Notes: a model not told the origin generated them from the sequence alone. Shown: positions 17,935 through 27,501, counted from the first letter of the stretch. The stretch is 48,342 bases of DNA from Vasconcelosia minhoensis LEGE 07310 (GCF_015207255.1 NZ_JADEXG010000042.1:1-48342), one strand, 5' to 3'. Translations and numbers: made by a program.

Positions 17935-19197
17935 CTAAACCAGTTTTGAAAACTGCTCGGCCAGCTGCTGGGCAATTCGCTGGCTACCCCCAGCAGTCCC
18001 CATCCGCTGCCTTCCGCTTTCATCCGCCAGCCGCAGCCGGTCGGGGTCATCTAAGAGCGCTCTAAGCTCGGCTCCAACTTTGCTGGGATGCTCCACCAGG
18101 GTGACAGCTGGCCCCAGCATCCGGGCCTGAACTTGGGCAAATCGGTGGGTAAACTGCGGACCGAGACCGGGCAGCGTCAGCGCCGGCTTGCCTAACCCTA
18201 CAAATTGCTCCGTCGCCGTACCGGCCATCGCGATCGCGGCTACCGCCTGCTCGAGACAGGTCGCGTAGGCATCGGGAATCAGCGCCAGGGTGACGTTGCG
18301 ATCGCGAAATATCGCATAGGGCTCCGTCGCCAGCGGCTGCCAGCCCGATAGCGGGTTTTGAAATTTCGTTAAGGCTAGACTTGGCGCGATCGCGGCCAGC
18401 AGCGTCAGCGGTCGCCGATGGAATGCCTGCACCAGCCCCGGCACCGTCGCCAAAATTTGTTCCCAGTTTTGATAGGCTTCCGGCGCGCGGGAACCGGGCA
18501 GTAGCAGCAAGGTCAGCGGTTCAGTGCCGATTGGCCGATCAGCAAAGGGATTGTCCCACTCGGGTATCAGCGGTTCAGCAGCGGTCGGGCCTAGCCCGTC
18601 CATCATCGGATTGCCCACATAGATAGCTGGAATCGACCGCTGCTGTAGCCAATCCGCCGTCAGCGCATCGCGGACAAAAACGGCCTGGCAAAGGGGACGG
18701 CGCATCAGCCAGCGCTCCCAAGGCAGATAGACCGACCCCGACCAGCCCGAAAATCGTGACCAGACACCTTCTGCAGGTAGCTTACCGGCCCCATCGCGCA
18801 GCCAGTATTCCGACTTGGCCGTCCCTACAAAGGCGTAGGGCAGACCGCTCAGCCAGGCCAGCAGCAGCGGCACTACGTCACCGACGGCAATCACCGCACC
18901 GCCAGTCTTGGCCCAGTTGCGCAGCGCAACAAACTGCTGCCACGCCAGGACGATCAGTCCACCGCGCAGGTCGCGCAGCAGCTGTCGGCCGTCCTGATAG
19001 AGGAAGCCACCGGAGGGCAGGGCCTGGGCCGGGCCGATGAGTTCAATCTCGGCTTGCTGATAGGCCGTCCCTTCACCGGATAGCGGTAGAGCGGAAATCG
19101 ACAGCGGCTCGTTTTGCTTAGCCCAGGGCAGCTGTTTTAGAATGCGCACCGCGATCGCGTCTTCACCATGGCCGTTGCTGAGAAAGAGCAAATTCAT
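17935..19197 (-). CDS. lipid-A-disaccharide synthase-related glycosyltransferase
   Basis: 420 aa. The N-terminus M-N-L-L-F-L-S-N-G-H-G-E-D-A-I-A is the signature of a cyanobacteria/plastid family related to LpxB (TIGR03492 type). Further family-like segments are a middle P-G-S-R-A-P-E-A-Y and the late V-A-A-I-A-M-A-G-T-A-T-E-Q-F-V-G-L-G-K-P-A-L donor-site region. The glycosyltransferase-B fold implies a UDP-sugar donor; the acceptor in this family is not known to me. It is probably distinct from true LpxB, and no lpx genes are near. Confidence 0.85.
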   Translation of the reverse strand: MNLLFLSNGHGEDAIAVRILKQLPWAKQNEPLSISALPLSGEGTAYQQAEIELIGPAQALPSGGFLYQDGRQLLRDLRGGLIVLAWQQFVALRNWAKTGGAVIAVGDVVPLLLAWLSGLPYAFVGTAKSEYWLRDGAGKLPAEGVWSRFSGWSGSVYLPWERWLMRRPLCQAVFVRDALTADWLQQRSIPAIYVGNPMMDGLGPTAAEPLIPEWDNPFADRPIGTEPLTLLLLPGSRAPEAYQNWEQILATVPGLVQAFHRRPLTLLAAIAPSLALTKFQNPLSGWQPLATEPYAIFRDRNVTLALIPDAYATCLEQAVAAIAMAGTATEQFVGLGKPALTLPGLGPQFTHRFAQVQARMLGPAVTLVEHPSKVGAELRALLDDPDRLRLADESGRQRMGTAGGSQRIAQQLAEQFSKLV

Positions 19198-19231
19198 CTA
19201 AGTTAAGGCTACTCTCTCCGACAGTTTACCT

Positions 19232-19615
19232 ATGGTACGGCAGCGTTCTGACACCTGTGCGCCTGGCCCGTCAATTGCAGCCCAGTTTCCAGCTTTAGCG
19301 AATTACCTGGAGTACCAGGTCGGCCCTCAGGCAAACGCCCTGGATGCCGATACCCATCTGCTAGCTGAAGCCTTTCATGGTCTGGGTCAGCTGGGACTGC
19401 TGGCGGTAAAAGCCCCCTTGGACTTGGGCGGTTTTGACTGTGACAGCCTGGACTATAGCCGCTTTCAAGCCCTGATTGGCCGCTACTCTGGAGCGCTGGC
19501 ATTCCTGCAAACTCAGCATCAGAGCGCTGCGGGTTTCTTACGGTCGGGAACGAACGCAGCGCTGCCATGGAGTCAACTATCAATCCAAGCATCGCTTCAA
19601 CCCAAGCATCAATAA
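19232..19615 (+). pseudogene. acyl-CoA dehydrogenase, N-terminal fragment
   Basis: The 127-codon ORF encodes only the N-terminal helical domain of an acyl-CoA dehydrogenase: L-G-Q-L-G-L-L-A-V-K-A-P-L-D-L-G-G-F, then F-Q-A-L-I-G-R-Y-S-G-A-L-A-F-L-Q-T-Q-H-Q-S. Full enzymes have about 380 aa with FAD-binding beta and C-terminal helical domains and the catalytic Glu; none of these follow. Similarity stops near residue 110 (about 19560) and the ORF ends 16 codons later. The next 110 nt show no continuation in any frame that I can see. Non-functional as an enzyme. Confidence 0.75.
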
Positions 19616-19726
19616 ATAAGAAAGGCAATAAGATACGTAAATCTCGTCCTCCTGTAGCAAACACCTGCGCTAAGTTGAATCTAAAGAAAATCTAAAGCAA
19701 TTCTGAAGGAAATCTGAGGTTGTCCT

Positions 19727-19936
19727 ATGAATGCAAGTCTGATGCGCAAGCTCTGGTCAGTGATTGAAGCTTCTCAGAACCAGATCATACTCGGGTTAGA
19801 CGATAGCCGCCTGTGTCAGTGGCTGCTCGATCAGCTAGCTGGAGACCCGCTATTTGACCGGAATCAATCCGCCGCCGTCAGCCGCTACATTCACGCTAAG
19901 CTGCCGCTGATTCGCGATTTTGCTCAATTTTCATAG
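19727..19936 (+). CDS. small conserved-looking hypothetical protein
   Basis: 69 aa, ATG start with AGG about 7 nt upstream. The sequence is amphipathic and helical: L-W-S-V-I-E-A-S-Q, L-C-Q-W-L-L-D-Q-L, V-S-R-Y-I-H-A-K-L-P-L-I-R-D. No membrane segment or metal motif is seen. Similar 60-70 aa proteins occur in cyanobacteria, but I cannot name the family. It lies about 235 nt upstream of the amino-acid binding protein; co-transcription is not evident. Confidence 0.6.
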   Translation: MNASLMRKLWSVIEASQNQIILGLDDSRLCQWLLDQLAGDPLFDRNQSAAVSRYIHAKLPLIRDFAQFS

Positions 19937-20170
19937 CTGTTCTTAGCAAAGCTACAGGGACATTTTTCAGCGCCTACGCCTGCTGCGACCGTCGCAAAAC
20001 CGAAATATTATTCTAATCTGGTCTAAGAAAGACCTCAAAATGTTACGGTTGAACGAAATTAAACCTCAGTGCATCAGAAAGTGAAAACTCCTAGCGGTTT
20101 GAGCAAGCTCAGGCTGATTTTAGGAGACGTTGAGCTGAATAGTTTTACGAGAAAGCGCGTAAGGTGTGAT

Positions 20171-21244
20171 ATGAAAAGATGGAGTTTTTTGGCCCTGGCG
20201 GCTGCGATCGCAGCCCTCCCTTTGGCCAGCTGCGGTGCCCCCGGCAGTGGTGACACAGCCGAAGGCGGCGGTGAAGAAGTAGCCGGCGGTGCTGGCCGCT
20301 TGCAGACGGTGCTCGACCGGGGTGAGCTGGTCTGCGGCGTAGACGGCGGCATTCCAGGCTTTAGCTTTGTAGACGACAGCGGGGCATACTCCGGGCTCGA
20401 CGTCGATACCTGTAGAGCTGTGGCTGCCGCTTTGTTTGACGACCCAGATGCATTAGAGTTCCGCCGCTTAGACTCGACCGAACGCTTTGAAGCCCTCAAG
20501 GGGGGCGAGGTCGATATGCTAGCCCGCAACACCACCTGGACCATTAGCCGCGATACGTCAGTCGGGATGGAATTTGCGCCGACGACCTTTTACGACGGTC
20601 AGGGGATGATGGTGAAAGAGGGCAGCGGCATTACTTCTCTGGAAGACTTTGAAGGAAAGTCGGCCTGCGTCGAGACCGGCACCACCACCGAGCTCAACCT
20701 GACCGATCAGATGCGGCAGCGGGGAGTCAACTTTGAGCCTGTGGTATTCCAGGATGCGGACGCGGCCTATGCCGCCTATGACGAAGGCCGCTGCGACGGG
20801 ATGACCTCTGATAAATCGCAGCTGATTGCTCGCCGCACCACGCTGACCAACCCAGACGAGAATGTTCTGCTGGATGTCACCATGTCCAAAGAACCGCTAG
20901 GCCCGGTCACCACCAACAACGACTCTGCCTGGTTTGACACCGTTAAATGGGTTACCTTCGCGCTCTTTCAAGCCGAAGAACTTGGTCTCACCTCTGAAAA
21001 TATCGAGCAAGAAGCAGAATCGACCGAAGACCCGAATATTCTCCGGTTTGTCGGCGCTGAGGGAACGCTGGGTTCTGACATGGGGTTACCCAATGACTTT
21101 GCGGAGCGGGCGATCAGGCATGTCGGCAACTACGGCGAAATCTACGAGCGCAACCTCGGCCCAGAAACCGAGTTCGACCTGCCCAGAGGTCAAAACACGC
21201 TTTGGACTGAGGGCGGCTTACAGTATTCCCCGCCGTTCCGTTAG
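20171..21244 (+). CDS. polar amino-acid ABC transporter, binding lipoprotein
   Basis: 357 aa from ATG 20171; an upstream in-frame GTG would add 34 residues before the signal peptide and is rejected. The lipobox L-A-S-C (18-21) predicts anchoring at the membrane. A Gly/Glu linker follows, then a type 3 amino-acid-binding fold: V-L-D-R-G-E-L-V-C-G-V, G-F-S-F-V-D-D-S-G-A-Y-S-G-L-D-V-D and R-N-T-T-W-T-I-S-R-D, as in NatF/AapJ. First gene of a four-gene importer. A 202-nt gap separates it from the permease gene, common where the binding protein is expressed at a higher level. Confidence 0.92.
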   Translation: MKRWSFLALAAAIAALPLASCGAPGSGDTAEGGGEEVAGGAGRLQTVLDRGELVCGVDGGIPGFSFVDDSGAYSGLDVDTCRAVAAALFDDPDALEFRRLDSTERFEALKGGEVDMLARNTTWTISRDTSVGMEFAPTTFYDGQGMMVKEGSGITSLEDFEGKSACVETGTTTELNLTDQMRQRGVNFEPVVFQDADAAYAAYDEGRCDGMTSDKSQLIARRTTLTNPDENVLLDVTMSKEPLGPVTTNNDSAWFDTVKWVTFALFQAEELGLTSENIEQEAESTEDPNILRFVGAEGTLGSDMGLPNDFAERAIRHVGNYGEIYERNLGPETEFDLPRGQNTLWTEGGLQYSPPFR

Positions 21245-21446
21245 TCAGGGGTCAGGCTGACTGATCCAGGTTCTGAATAAGGGGGGTTGGGATAGCCCGA
21301 TCTCCCTTTTGGCACTGCCCGATTTGTTGAGTCATGGTGAAATAGTGAGCCTGGTAGGGCTCCGACTGGCTGAGGCTGTAGCCAATCGCACGATATTATC
21401 CAATCCTTTCGATTAAAGTAAGCCTCAATCTTTTTACGGAGACTTC

Positions 21447-22877
21447 ATGACCCGTACGTCCAGTAAACGCATCACCGGCTGGCGGGCGCTGCTGCGGGAT
21501 GCCCGTTTTTGGCAAATCGCCTTTCAGGTCATTGTCGTGATTGGGGTGGTGATCGCCTTTAGCTATTTGGCGAGCAACCTCCAGCGCAACATGGCCCGCA
21601 GCGGCATTGACTTTGGCTTTAGCTTTCTGCAAAACCCCGCCGGCTTTGCGATTGGCGAAACCATGCTCAGCTATCGGGCTCAAGATGCCTATAGCAAAGC
21701 GATTCAGGCGGGCATCGTGAACTCGCTACGAGTCATGATTGTCGGCATTGTATTGGCAACCGTCGTGGGCGTCACCGCCGGGGTCGCTAGCTTTTCCGAT
21801 AACTGGCTGCTCTACAAAATCAGCCGAATCTATGTCGGGTTGGTGCGCAATATTCCCCTGCTGCTTCAGCTTTTATTTTGGTATCTGGCGGTTTTCTTTG
21901 GCCTGCCGCAGCCGGCCAATCAGATTGTGCTGCCGACGCAGGGCCTGAGCTGGGTGACGTTGAGCAATCGCGGCGTCTATCTGCCGAGTCCTGCCTTTAC
22001 TGCTGAGACCTGGACCGGCGCCATTTTACTGATCCTGGCCCTGTTAGTGGGGGGGCTGATGCTCCGCTCATTCAACGCGCTGCGCAGCGGCAGCCTGCCG
22101 CCGGACCTGGGCGGCTGGGCAGCCAGGATTGGCCATGTGGCAGTCATTCTACTGATCTTGGTAATTGAGTATTTTCTCTTATTTAGCAACTCAGCCGAGG
22201 ATCAGCTTTTTTTTAAAGGGGCGGTGCTGGCGCTGTTCTCCAGCGCCCGGGGTATCTGGATTGTCGTTCTGATGCTGTCTGCTATCCCGATTGCGCTGCT
22301 GTTCAAATGGCGAAATTACGCTTTGGTGGAACAGGGCGAGACGGGGCGAAAGCAAACCATCGGGCTGGTTATCTTGGCCGTAGTCGATCTGGCCATATTA
22401 CTCTTTGCGCTGGGCTGGAAGACGCCCGAGGTATTGGAGAGCGGCGGCGTGACCGGCGGGCTGCGGCTGACGCTGGAGTATTCGGCGCTGGTTACAGGGC
22501 TGGTGTTTTATACCGGTGCCTTTATTGCTGAGATTGTCCGAGCTGGGATCCAGTCGGTTTCAAAGGGTCAATGGGAGGCCGCTCGGGCGCTGGGATTAAA
22601 CTCTGGCAAAGCGATGCGGCTAGTCGTCTTTCCGCAGGCGCTACGGGTGATTATCCCGCCGTTGAATAGCGAATTTATGAACCTGGCTAAGAACTCTAGC
22701 CTGGCTCTGGCGGTGGGCTACCCCGACCTGTACTCCGTCGCTACGACCACCTTCAACCAAACCGGACGACCGATTGAGGTGTTTGTAGTAATGATGGGTA
22801 CCTTCCTAGTCATCAACCTGCTGATTTCGCTGAATATGAACCAGCTTAATAACTTAGTCCAGTTCAAGGAGCGCTAG
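21447..22877 (+). CDS. amino-acid ABC transporter permease (NatG/AapQ type)
   Basis: 476 aa with an ACGGAG ribosome binding site 5 nt before the ATG. The transport domain begins near residue 90 (G-I-V-N-S-L-R-V-M-I-V-G-I) and includes V-R-N-I-P-L-L-L-Q-L-L-F-W-Y. The EAA loop toward the ATPase is W-E-A-A-R-A-L-G-L-N-S-G, close to the C-terminus. Between these two parts lie about 150 residues with several extra hydrophobic helices (about 190-330), larger than in typical homologues of about 400 aa. The adjacent second permease should be its heterodimer partner. The next gene starts 6 nt downstream. Confidence 0.92.
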   Translation: MTRTSSKRITGWRALLRDARFWQIAFQVIVVIGVVIAFSYLASNLQRNMARSGIDFGFSFLQNPAGFAIGETMLSYRAQDAYSKAIQAGIVNSLRVMIVGIVLATVVGVTAGVASFSDNWLLYKISRIYVGLVRNIPLLLQLLFWYLAVFFGLPQPANQIVLPTQGLSWVTLSNRGVYLPSPAFTAETWTGAILLILALLVGGLMLRSFNALRSGSLPPDLGGWAARIGHVAVILLILVIEYFLLFSNSAEDQLFFKGAVLALFSSARGIWIVVLMLSAIPIALLFKWRNYALVEQGETGRKQTIGLVILAVVDLAILLFALGWKTPEVLESGGVTGGLRLTLEYSALVTGLVFYTGAFIAEIVRAGIQSVSKGQWEAARALGLNSGKAMRLVVFPQALRVIIPPLNSEFMNLAKNSSLALAVGYPDLYSVATTTFNQTGRPIEVFVVMMGTFLVINLLISLNMNQLNNLVQFKER

Positions 22878-22883
22878 ACCGCC

Positions 22884-24290
22884 ATGACGACGATTAGCTC
22901 TCGCCCAGCTGACACTAAACCCCCACAAAATCAGACCAGCCCGCTCACCTGGGTGCGAAAAAATCTGTTCAACAACATTTTTAACAGCATCCTCACGATT
23001 GTGCTGGTAATTATCATTGGGCTAGCGCTGCGGGGTTTGGTGCTGTGGATTTTTCAGGGGGCAGAATGGGCCGTCGTGACCAATAACGTCAGCCTGTTTA
23101 TGACCGGGCTTTACCCTAGAGATCTATACTGGCGAGCCTGGCTGATGCTGGGTATCGTCGTGGCCCTGGCCGGGTTTACCTGGGGCGTCGTGGGTCGGAA
23201 TCTGGGCTCTCTGTTTAGCCGCAATGTCCTGATGGGGCTGGCTCTGGCGGCGCTGCTAATTATGCTACTGCCGATTACTCGCCCCAATGCGCCCCGGCTG
23301 ATTGCCTACGAAGCCCTGACGGTGGCCATGGCCTGGCTGGGACAGCAGGCCGGTCGCAAGTTTTCAGGCTTGGGGATGAAGCTTTCGATCGGCTGGTTTG
23401 CCTCTTACTTTGTGCTGCTGTATCTGCTAGCGGGCGGCGATGTGCGGGCCAGCGTGCTCTATTTTGTGGGGATGATCGCGGTGAGCGCGATCGCGGGCTG
23501 GCAGCTGGCTGCACGGGTTAGCCTGCTGCCAAAGCTGGGCCTGTTCGAAAAAATTCTGCTGTTCTTAGTTGGGTTTATCGCCACCTACCTGGTGCTCTGG
23601 TACGGTTCCTGGCTGCTTGGGGTAGAAGTCGGCTTAGACAGGGCTTCAACCAGTAAATGGGGCGGCTTAATGCTAACGCTGCTGCTAGCCATTACGGGCA
23701 TTGCCCTGTGCTTTCCAGTAGGATTGCTGATGGCGCTGGGGCGACGCAGCCAGCTGCCCATTGTCAGAGGCCTATCGATTGCCTACATCGAGCTGATTCG
23801 CGGCGTGCCGCTCATTTCGATTTTGTTTATGGGCCAGGTGATGATTCCGCTGTTTTTGCCTGAAGGGACCCGACCCGACCGGATTGTCCGGGCGATCGTC
23901 GGCCTGACGATTTTTAGCTCTGCCTATCTGGCTGAAAACGTGCGGGCGGGCCTCCAGTCCATTCCTCGCGGACAGACCGAGGCGGCCCAGTCGCTGGGGC
24001 TAAATACGCCGCTGACCATGAGCCTAATCGTCCTGCCGCAGGCGCTAAAGGTAGCCATCCCAGCCATCGTCGGGCAGTTTATCAGCCTGTTTCAGGACAC
24101 GACGCTGCTGGGAATTGTTGGGCTGGTGGAGCTTTTGGGTATTACTCAGTCAATTCTGGCAAACCCCTCTTACTTAGGCGACTATGCCGAAGGATACGCC
24201 TTTATTGCGGCGATTTACTGGGTCTTTTGCTATGCCATGACCTACGGCAGTCGTCGCCTCGAAACCAGCCTCAACAATGAGCTGCGCTAG
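22884..24290 (+). CDS. amino-acid ABC transporter permease (NatH/AapM type)
   Basis: 468 aa, about ten hydrophobic helices. The C-terminal half holds the conserved permease domain: L-I-R-G-V-P-L-I-S-I-L-F-M-G-Q, then the EAA loop G-Q-T-E-A-A-Q-S-L-G-L-N-T and F-Q-D-T-T-L-L-G-I-V-G. The N-terminal 200 residues are a membrane extension characteristic of this permease type. It is separated by 6 nt from the first permease and by 112 nt, including a hairpin, from the ATPase gene. Confidence 0.92.
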   Translation: MTTISSRPADTKPPQNQTSPLTWVRKNLFNNIFNSILTIVLVIIIGLALRGLVLWIFQGAEWAVVTNNVSLFMTGLYPRDLYWRAWLMLGIVVALAGFTWGVVGRNLGSLFSRNVLMGLALAALLIMLLPITRPNAPRLIAYEALTVAMAWLGQQAGRKFSGLGMKLSIGWFASYFVLLYLLAGGDVRASVLYFVGMIAVSAIAGWQLAARVSLLPKLGLFEKILLFLVGFIATYLVLWYGSWLLGVEVGLDRASTSKWGGLMLTLLLAITGIALCFPVGLLMALGRRSQLPIVRGLSIAYIELIRGVPLISILFMGQVMIPLFLPEGTRPDRIVRAIVGLTIFSSAYLAENVRAGLQSIPRGQTEAAQSLGLNTPLTMSLIVLPQALKVAIPAIVGQFISLFQDTTLLGIVGLVELLGITQSILANPSYLGDYAEGYAFIAAIYWVFCYAMTYGSRRLETSLNNELR

Positions 24291-24302
24291 CGGCGGCATT
24301 AA

Positions 24303-24326
24303 GGACTGTGTAAAGGGTCACAGTCC
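24303..24326 (+). other. hairpin between permease and ATPase genes
   Basis: GGACTGTG (24303-24310) pairs perfectly with CACAGTCC (24319-24326) over an 8-nt loop. No T-run follows, so it is not a standard terminator. Its position inside the importer operon suggests an mRNA processing or stabilising element that sets ATPase expression relative to the permeases. Confidence 0.6.
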
Positions 24327-24402
24327 CTGACGATTTCAATGTCAGAATAAAGGGAAACCTTTGGTTAGCACAGGAGATGCGTTTTCACCCGTGGAGAATC
24401 CG

Positions 24403-25188
24403 ATGACACAGTCTGAAACCGAAGCTCAAGAGACGCTGACCAACGCCCAAGGCGTCGAGGCCGTGATTGTCTCGCAGGATGTCGAAAAGTGGTACGACAA
24501 TGGCTTTCACGTTTTGAAGGGCGTTTCCCTCAATATCTATAAAGGAGAAGTGGTCGTCATTATGGGACCGTCGGGTTCGGGTAAGTCAACCTTCATCCGC
24601 ACCTTCAACGCCCTGGAGCCCTACCAAAAGGGCAAAATTGAGATTGACGGCATCGAGATTGCCCACGACCTAAAAAATATTGAAGCCATCCGCCGCGAGG
24701 TGGGAATGGTATTCCAGCAGTTCAACCTGTTTCCGCATCTGACGGTATTGCAAAACGTCACCCTAGCCCCGATTTGGGTACGCCGCTGGAAAAAGTCTAA
24801 GGCCGAAGAAATTGCCATGCGGCTGCTGGATCGGGTCGGCATTCGGGAACAGGCCTACAAGTATCCGGGGCAGCTCTCGGGGGGGCAACAGCAGCGGGTC
24901 GCGATCGCGCGTTCCCTGGCCATGCAGCCCAAGGTGATGCTATTTGACGAACCGACCTCTGCCCTCGACCCGGAAATGGTGCGCGAGGTGCTAGACGTGA
25001 TGCGCAACCTGGCCAAAGACGGCATGACCATGGTCTGCGTCACCCACGAAGTCGGCTTCGCCCGCGAGGTCGCCGACCGGGTGGTACTGATGGATGAGGG
25101 CATGCTGGTGGAAGAAAACACCCCCGAAGCCTTCTTCAATAATCCGAAGGAAGAGCGCAGCCAAAAGTTCCTATCGCAGATTCTCTAG
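24403..25188 (+). CDS. amino-acid ABC transporter ATP-binding protein
   Basis: 261 aa from ATG 24403, with GGAGA 5 nt upstream; the longer TTG frame (24361) lacks such a site. GlnQ/BgtA/AapP-type ATPase: Walker [10 protein letters not shown] near 55-63, Q-loop V-F-Q-Q-F-N-L-F-P, signature L-S-G-G-Q-Q-Q-R, Walker B V-M-L-F-D-E-P, D-loop S-A-L-D-P and H-loop V-T-H-E. It powers the two preceding permeases. The 20-residue N-terminal extension is Glu/Thr-rich and probably disordered. Confidence 0.94.
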   Translation: MTQSETEAQETLTNAQGVEAVIVSQDVEKWYDNGFHVLKGVSLNIYKGEVVVIMGPSGSGKSTFIRTFNALEPYQKGKIEIDGIEIAHDLKNIEAIRREVGMVFQQFNLFPHLTVLQNVTLAPIWVRRWKKSKAEEIAMRLLDRVGIREQAYKYPGQLSGGQQQRVAIARSLAMQPKVMLFDEPTSALDPEMVREVLDVMRNLAKDGMTMVCVTHEVGFAREVADRVVLMDEGMLVEENTPEAFFNNPKEERSQKFLSQIL

Positions 25189-25211
25189 TCCTGCCTGCAG
25201 GGTCAGCAACA

Positions 25212-25727
25212 TTAGCGAAATCTTCCAGCCATACTGAGCATGTCTCCCATATCCACGTCGCCATCGTTGTCGGCGTCGAGGAAGGTGCTGAGAATATTAT
25301 TGCTATTGCCAGCCGTCACACCGGTGCGGTTAGAGCCTGAGCTGAGCAACTTCATCACCAGCGGCACCAGTACCGGCAGCATCGACTGCACCTGGCTCAT
25401 ACTCAGTCCGGTGCGCTGGGAAACGGCTTCGGTCATCTGCTGCTGCCGACCGGCGCTAAACAGCTGCTGAATCGCGGCGGTCCCATTGTCCGAGCTGCGG
25501 TTGACGATCGCCTGCGCCGCGGCGTCGCCCTCGGCCTGGCGCTTTTCCCGCAGGGATGAGCGAACAAAGCTGCCTACCACAGACATGGCCTGTTGCATCG
25601 TTGAGGGATCAGCGTTATTTTGCTGGCCAATCTGCTGCGCCGCAGACATAATCTGGCTAATCTGGCCGTTGCTGGCCTGACGGTTAGGATCTTGAATCGC
25701 GCTGGCAACCTGGTCGAAAAGTCCCAT
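25212..25727 (-). CDS. DUF937 protein with EF-hand-like C-terminus
   Basis: 171 aa from ATG 25727, where the family start M-G-L-F-D-Q-V begins; the longer frame to 25793 has an atypical N-terminus. The body matches DUF937: Gln-rich helices, L-P-V-L-V-P-L-V-M-K-L-L, then a Ser/Asn linker. The C-terminal loop D-A-D-N-D-G-D-V-D-M-G-D has the spacing of a calcium-binding EF-hand/dockerin half. Function is unknown; cytosolic by lack of a signal. It converges with the ATPase gene and diverges from the GTPase gene. Confidence 0.82.
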   Translation of the reverse strand: MGLFDQVASAIQDPNRQASNGQISQIMSAAQQIGQQNNADPSTMQQAMSVVGSFVRSSLREKRQAEGDAAAQAIVNRSSDNGTAAIQQLFSAGRQQQMTEAVSQRTGLSMSQVQSMLPVLVPLVMKLLSSGSNRTGVTAGNSNNILSTFLDADNDGDVDMGDMLSMAGRFR

Positions 25728-25869
25728 CGGTTTGTTGGTTCTCCCGTTAACGTTTGTCCCTGTCAGCATACGCCCCTCGGTTGGATTGCTCACCTATCTT
25801 TCGTTGGATTAATTAGAATCGGCTAAGCTGCAAGGGATTGGATCGAGCAGTCCCCGATGCGATGGCCCT

Positions 25870-27366
25870 ATGCGATGGTTACGTGTTCTCTCTTTAGCGG
25901 TTGGCGCCCTGCTGTTAGTCGGGCTGCTGCTGTGGCTGGTCGATTCCCTATCCCGGCTCTATGCCGGTGTCGCGGCGGTGTCGCCGCTGCTGGCCCAGAT
26001 GCTGGTGCTGCTAGTCGGCCTGATTGTGCTGGCGGCGCTGGGCGTGATTGCCTACTATGCCTGGCTGTTTCTGCGTCCCCGCCGCCGTTCGCAGCCCCAG
26101 CCCCCCGCCACGCGGGTAGAAGCAGCCGAGGCCAATCTCCAGGCGGTGCGCCAGCAGGTTGCCCAGATTCAGGATACGGTTGCCCAGCAGGCGCTTCAGC
26201 AGCAGTCGCAGGGGCTGGCCGACCGGTTTATCCGTCAGTCCTTTCACCTCGTTGTCTTTGGTACAGGCTCGGCAGGCAAAACGTCGCTGGTAAATGCGCT
26301 GATGGGCGAAATTGCTGGGCCGGTCGCGCCTACATTAGGAACCACGACGGTGGGGCAGACCTACCGGCTGGCGGTGCCTGGGCTGAGTCAGGAAGTTTGG
26401 CTAACCGATACGCCAGGACTGCTGGAAGCAGGCGTTGCGGGGACTGAGCGATCGCGCCAGGCCAAACAGCTGGCCACCAGCGCCGACCTGCTGCTGTTTG
26501 TGATTGACGATGACATTCACCGGGCCGAGTATGAGCCGCTCCAGGCACTGGCTCAGATTGGCAAACGCGCCATTCTAGTTCTGAATAAAATTGATCGCTA
26601 TCCCGACGCTGACCGGCAGATATTGCTCCAGCGGCTGCGCGATCGCGCTTCTGGACTGTTGGCACCAGAGGATGTGGTTGCGATCGCGGCCCAGCCTCAA
26701 GCCGTTCCCCTGTCAGAGGGCGGCTGGTTTCAGCCCGAGCCCGACATCGCCCGCCTAATCGACCGGATTATTGCGATTTTGCGCAGTGAAGGCGCTGATC
26801 TGATGGCTGACAGCCTGCTGCTTCAGTCGCAGCAGCTCAGCGAAAATGCCCGCACTCTGCTCACCGCCCAGCGCCAGCAGCAGGCCGATGCCATTGTCGA
26901 TCGCTATCAGTGGATCGGCGCGGGCGTCCTGGCGGCGACGCCGCTGCCGGTGGTAGATATGCTGGCCACGGCGGCGGTGAATACGCAAATGGTGGTCGAG
27001 CTAGGCAAAGTCTACGGCGTAGAAGTCAGCATCGAAGATGCAAAAACCCTGGCCCTGTCGCTGGCCAAGACGCTGACCGGCCTGGGCATCGTCAAGGGTG
27101 CCATGCAGCTACTCGCCGTCGGCCTCCAGACCAATCTCGCCACCGCCGTCGCCGGCAAGCTGGTGCAGGGCGTCAGCGCCGCCTACCTGACTCGGATTGC
27201 CGGCAAAAGCTTTATCGAGTATTTTCAGCAGCATCAGGACTGGGGCGACGGCGGCATGCAGGCCGTAATCGAGCGGCAGTATCAGCTCAACCGCCGCGAC
27301 GACTTCCTCCGCCAGTTTTTACAAACCGCGATCGAGCGAGTCATTCAGCCCCCGCTAGCTCAGTAG
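25870..27366 (+). CDS. membrane GTPase with DUF697 domain
   Basis: 498 aa. Two N-terminal transmembrane helices (about 7-25 and 42-68), a basic stretch (R-P-R-R-R), a helical linker, then an Era-like G domain: G1 G-T-G-S-A-G-K-T-S (131-139), G3 D-T-P-G (180-183), G4 N-K-I-D (239-242). The C-terminal half (about 325-480) is the DUF697 hydrophobic module beginning D-R-Y-Q-W-I-G-A-G-V-L-A-A-T-P-L-P. Homologues are widespread in cyanobacteria and plastids, with suspected roles in membrane stress or envelope maintenance, but no established reaction beyond GTP hydrolysis. Confidence 0.9.
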   Translation: MRWLRVLSLAVGALLLVGLLLWLVDSLSRLYAGVAAVSPLLAQMLVLLVGLIVLAALGVIAYYAWLFLRPRRRSQPQPPATRVEAAEANLQAVRQQVAQIQDTVAQQALQQQSQGLADRFIRQSFHLVVFGTGSAGKTSLVNALMGEIAGPVAPTLGTTTVGQTYRLAVPGLSQEVWLTDTPGLLEAGVAGTERSRQAKQLATSADLLLFVIDDDIHRAEYEPLQALAQIGKRAILVLNKIDRYPDADRQILLQRLRDRASGLLAPEDVVAIAAQPQAVPLSEGGWFQPEPDIARLIDRIIAILRSEGADLMADSLLLQSQQLSENARTLLTAQRQQQADAIVDRYQWIGAGVLAATPLPVVDMLATAAVNTQMVVELGKVYGVEVSIEDAKTLALSLAKTLTGLGIVKGAMQLLAVGLQTNLATAVAGKLVQGVSAAYLTRIAGKSFIEYFQQHQDWGDGGMQAVIERQYQLNRRDDFLRQFLQTAIERVIQPPLAQ

Positions 27367-27501
27367 GGATTCGCCAAGATTAAGACAAAAAATATGATTT
27401 GCACAGCTCTACACGAGTAAGACTGTTTACATCGAGACCAGTATTAACTGAAACGAAGCAACAAATTTTCATTCGCTGACCCAACGACTTGTTAGCTGGT
27501 G

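Noticed and set aside
27367-27501. attC-like GTTAGCT with CCCAACGACTT beside the RelE-type toxin gene
   Set aside because: The expected complementary arm cannot be found at a suitable distance in either orientation, so the similarity is limited to one half-site.
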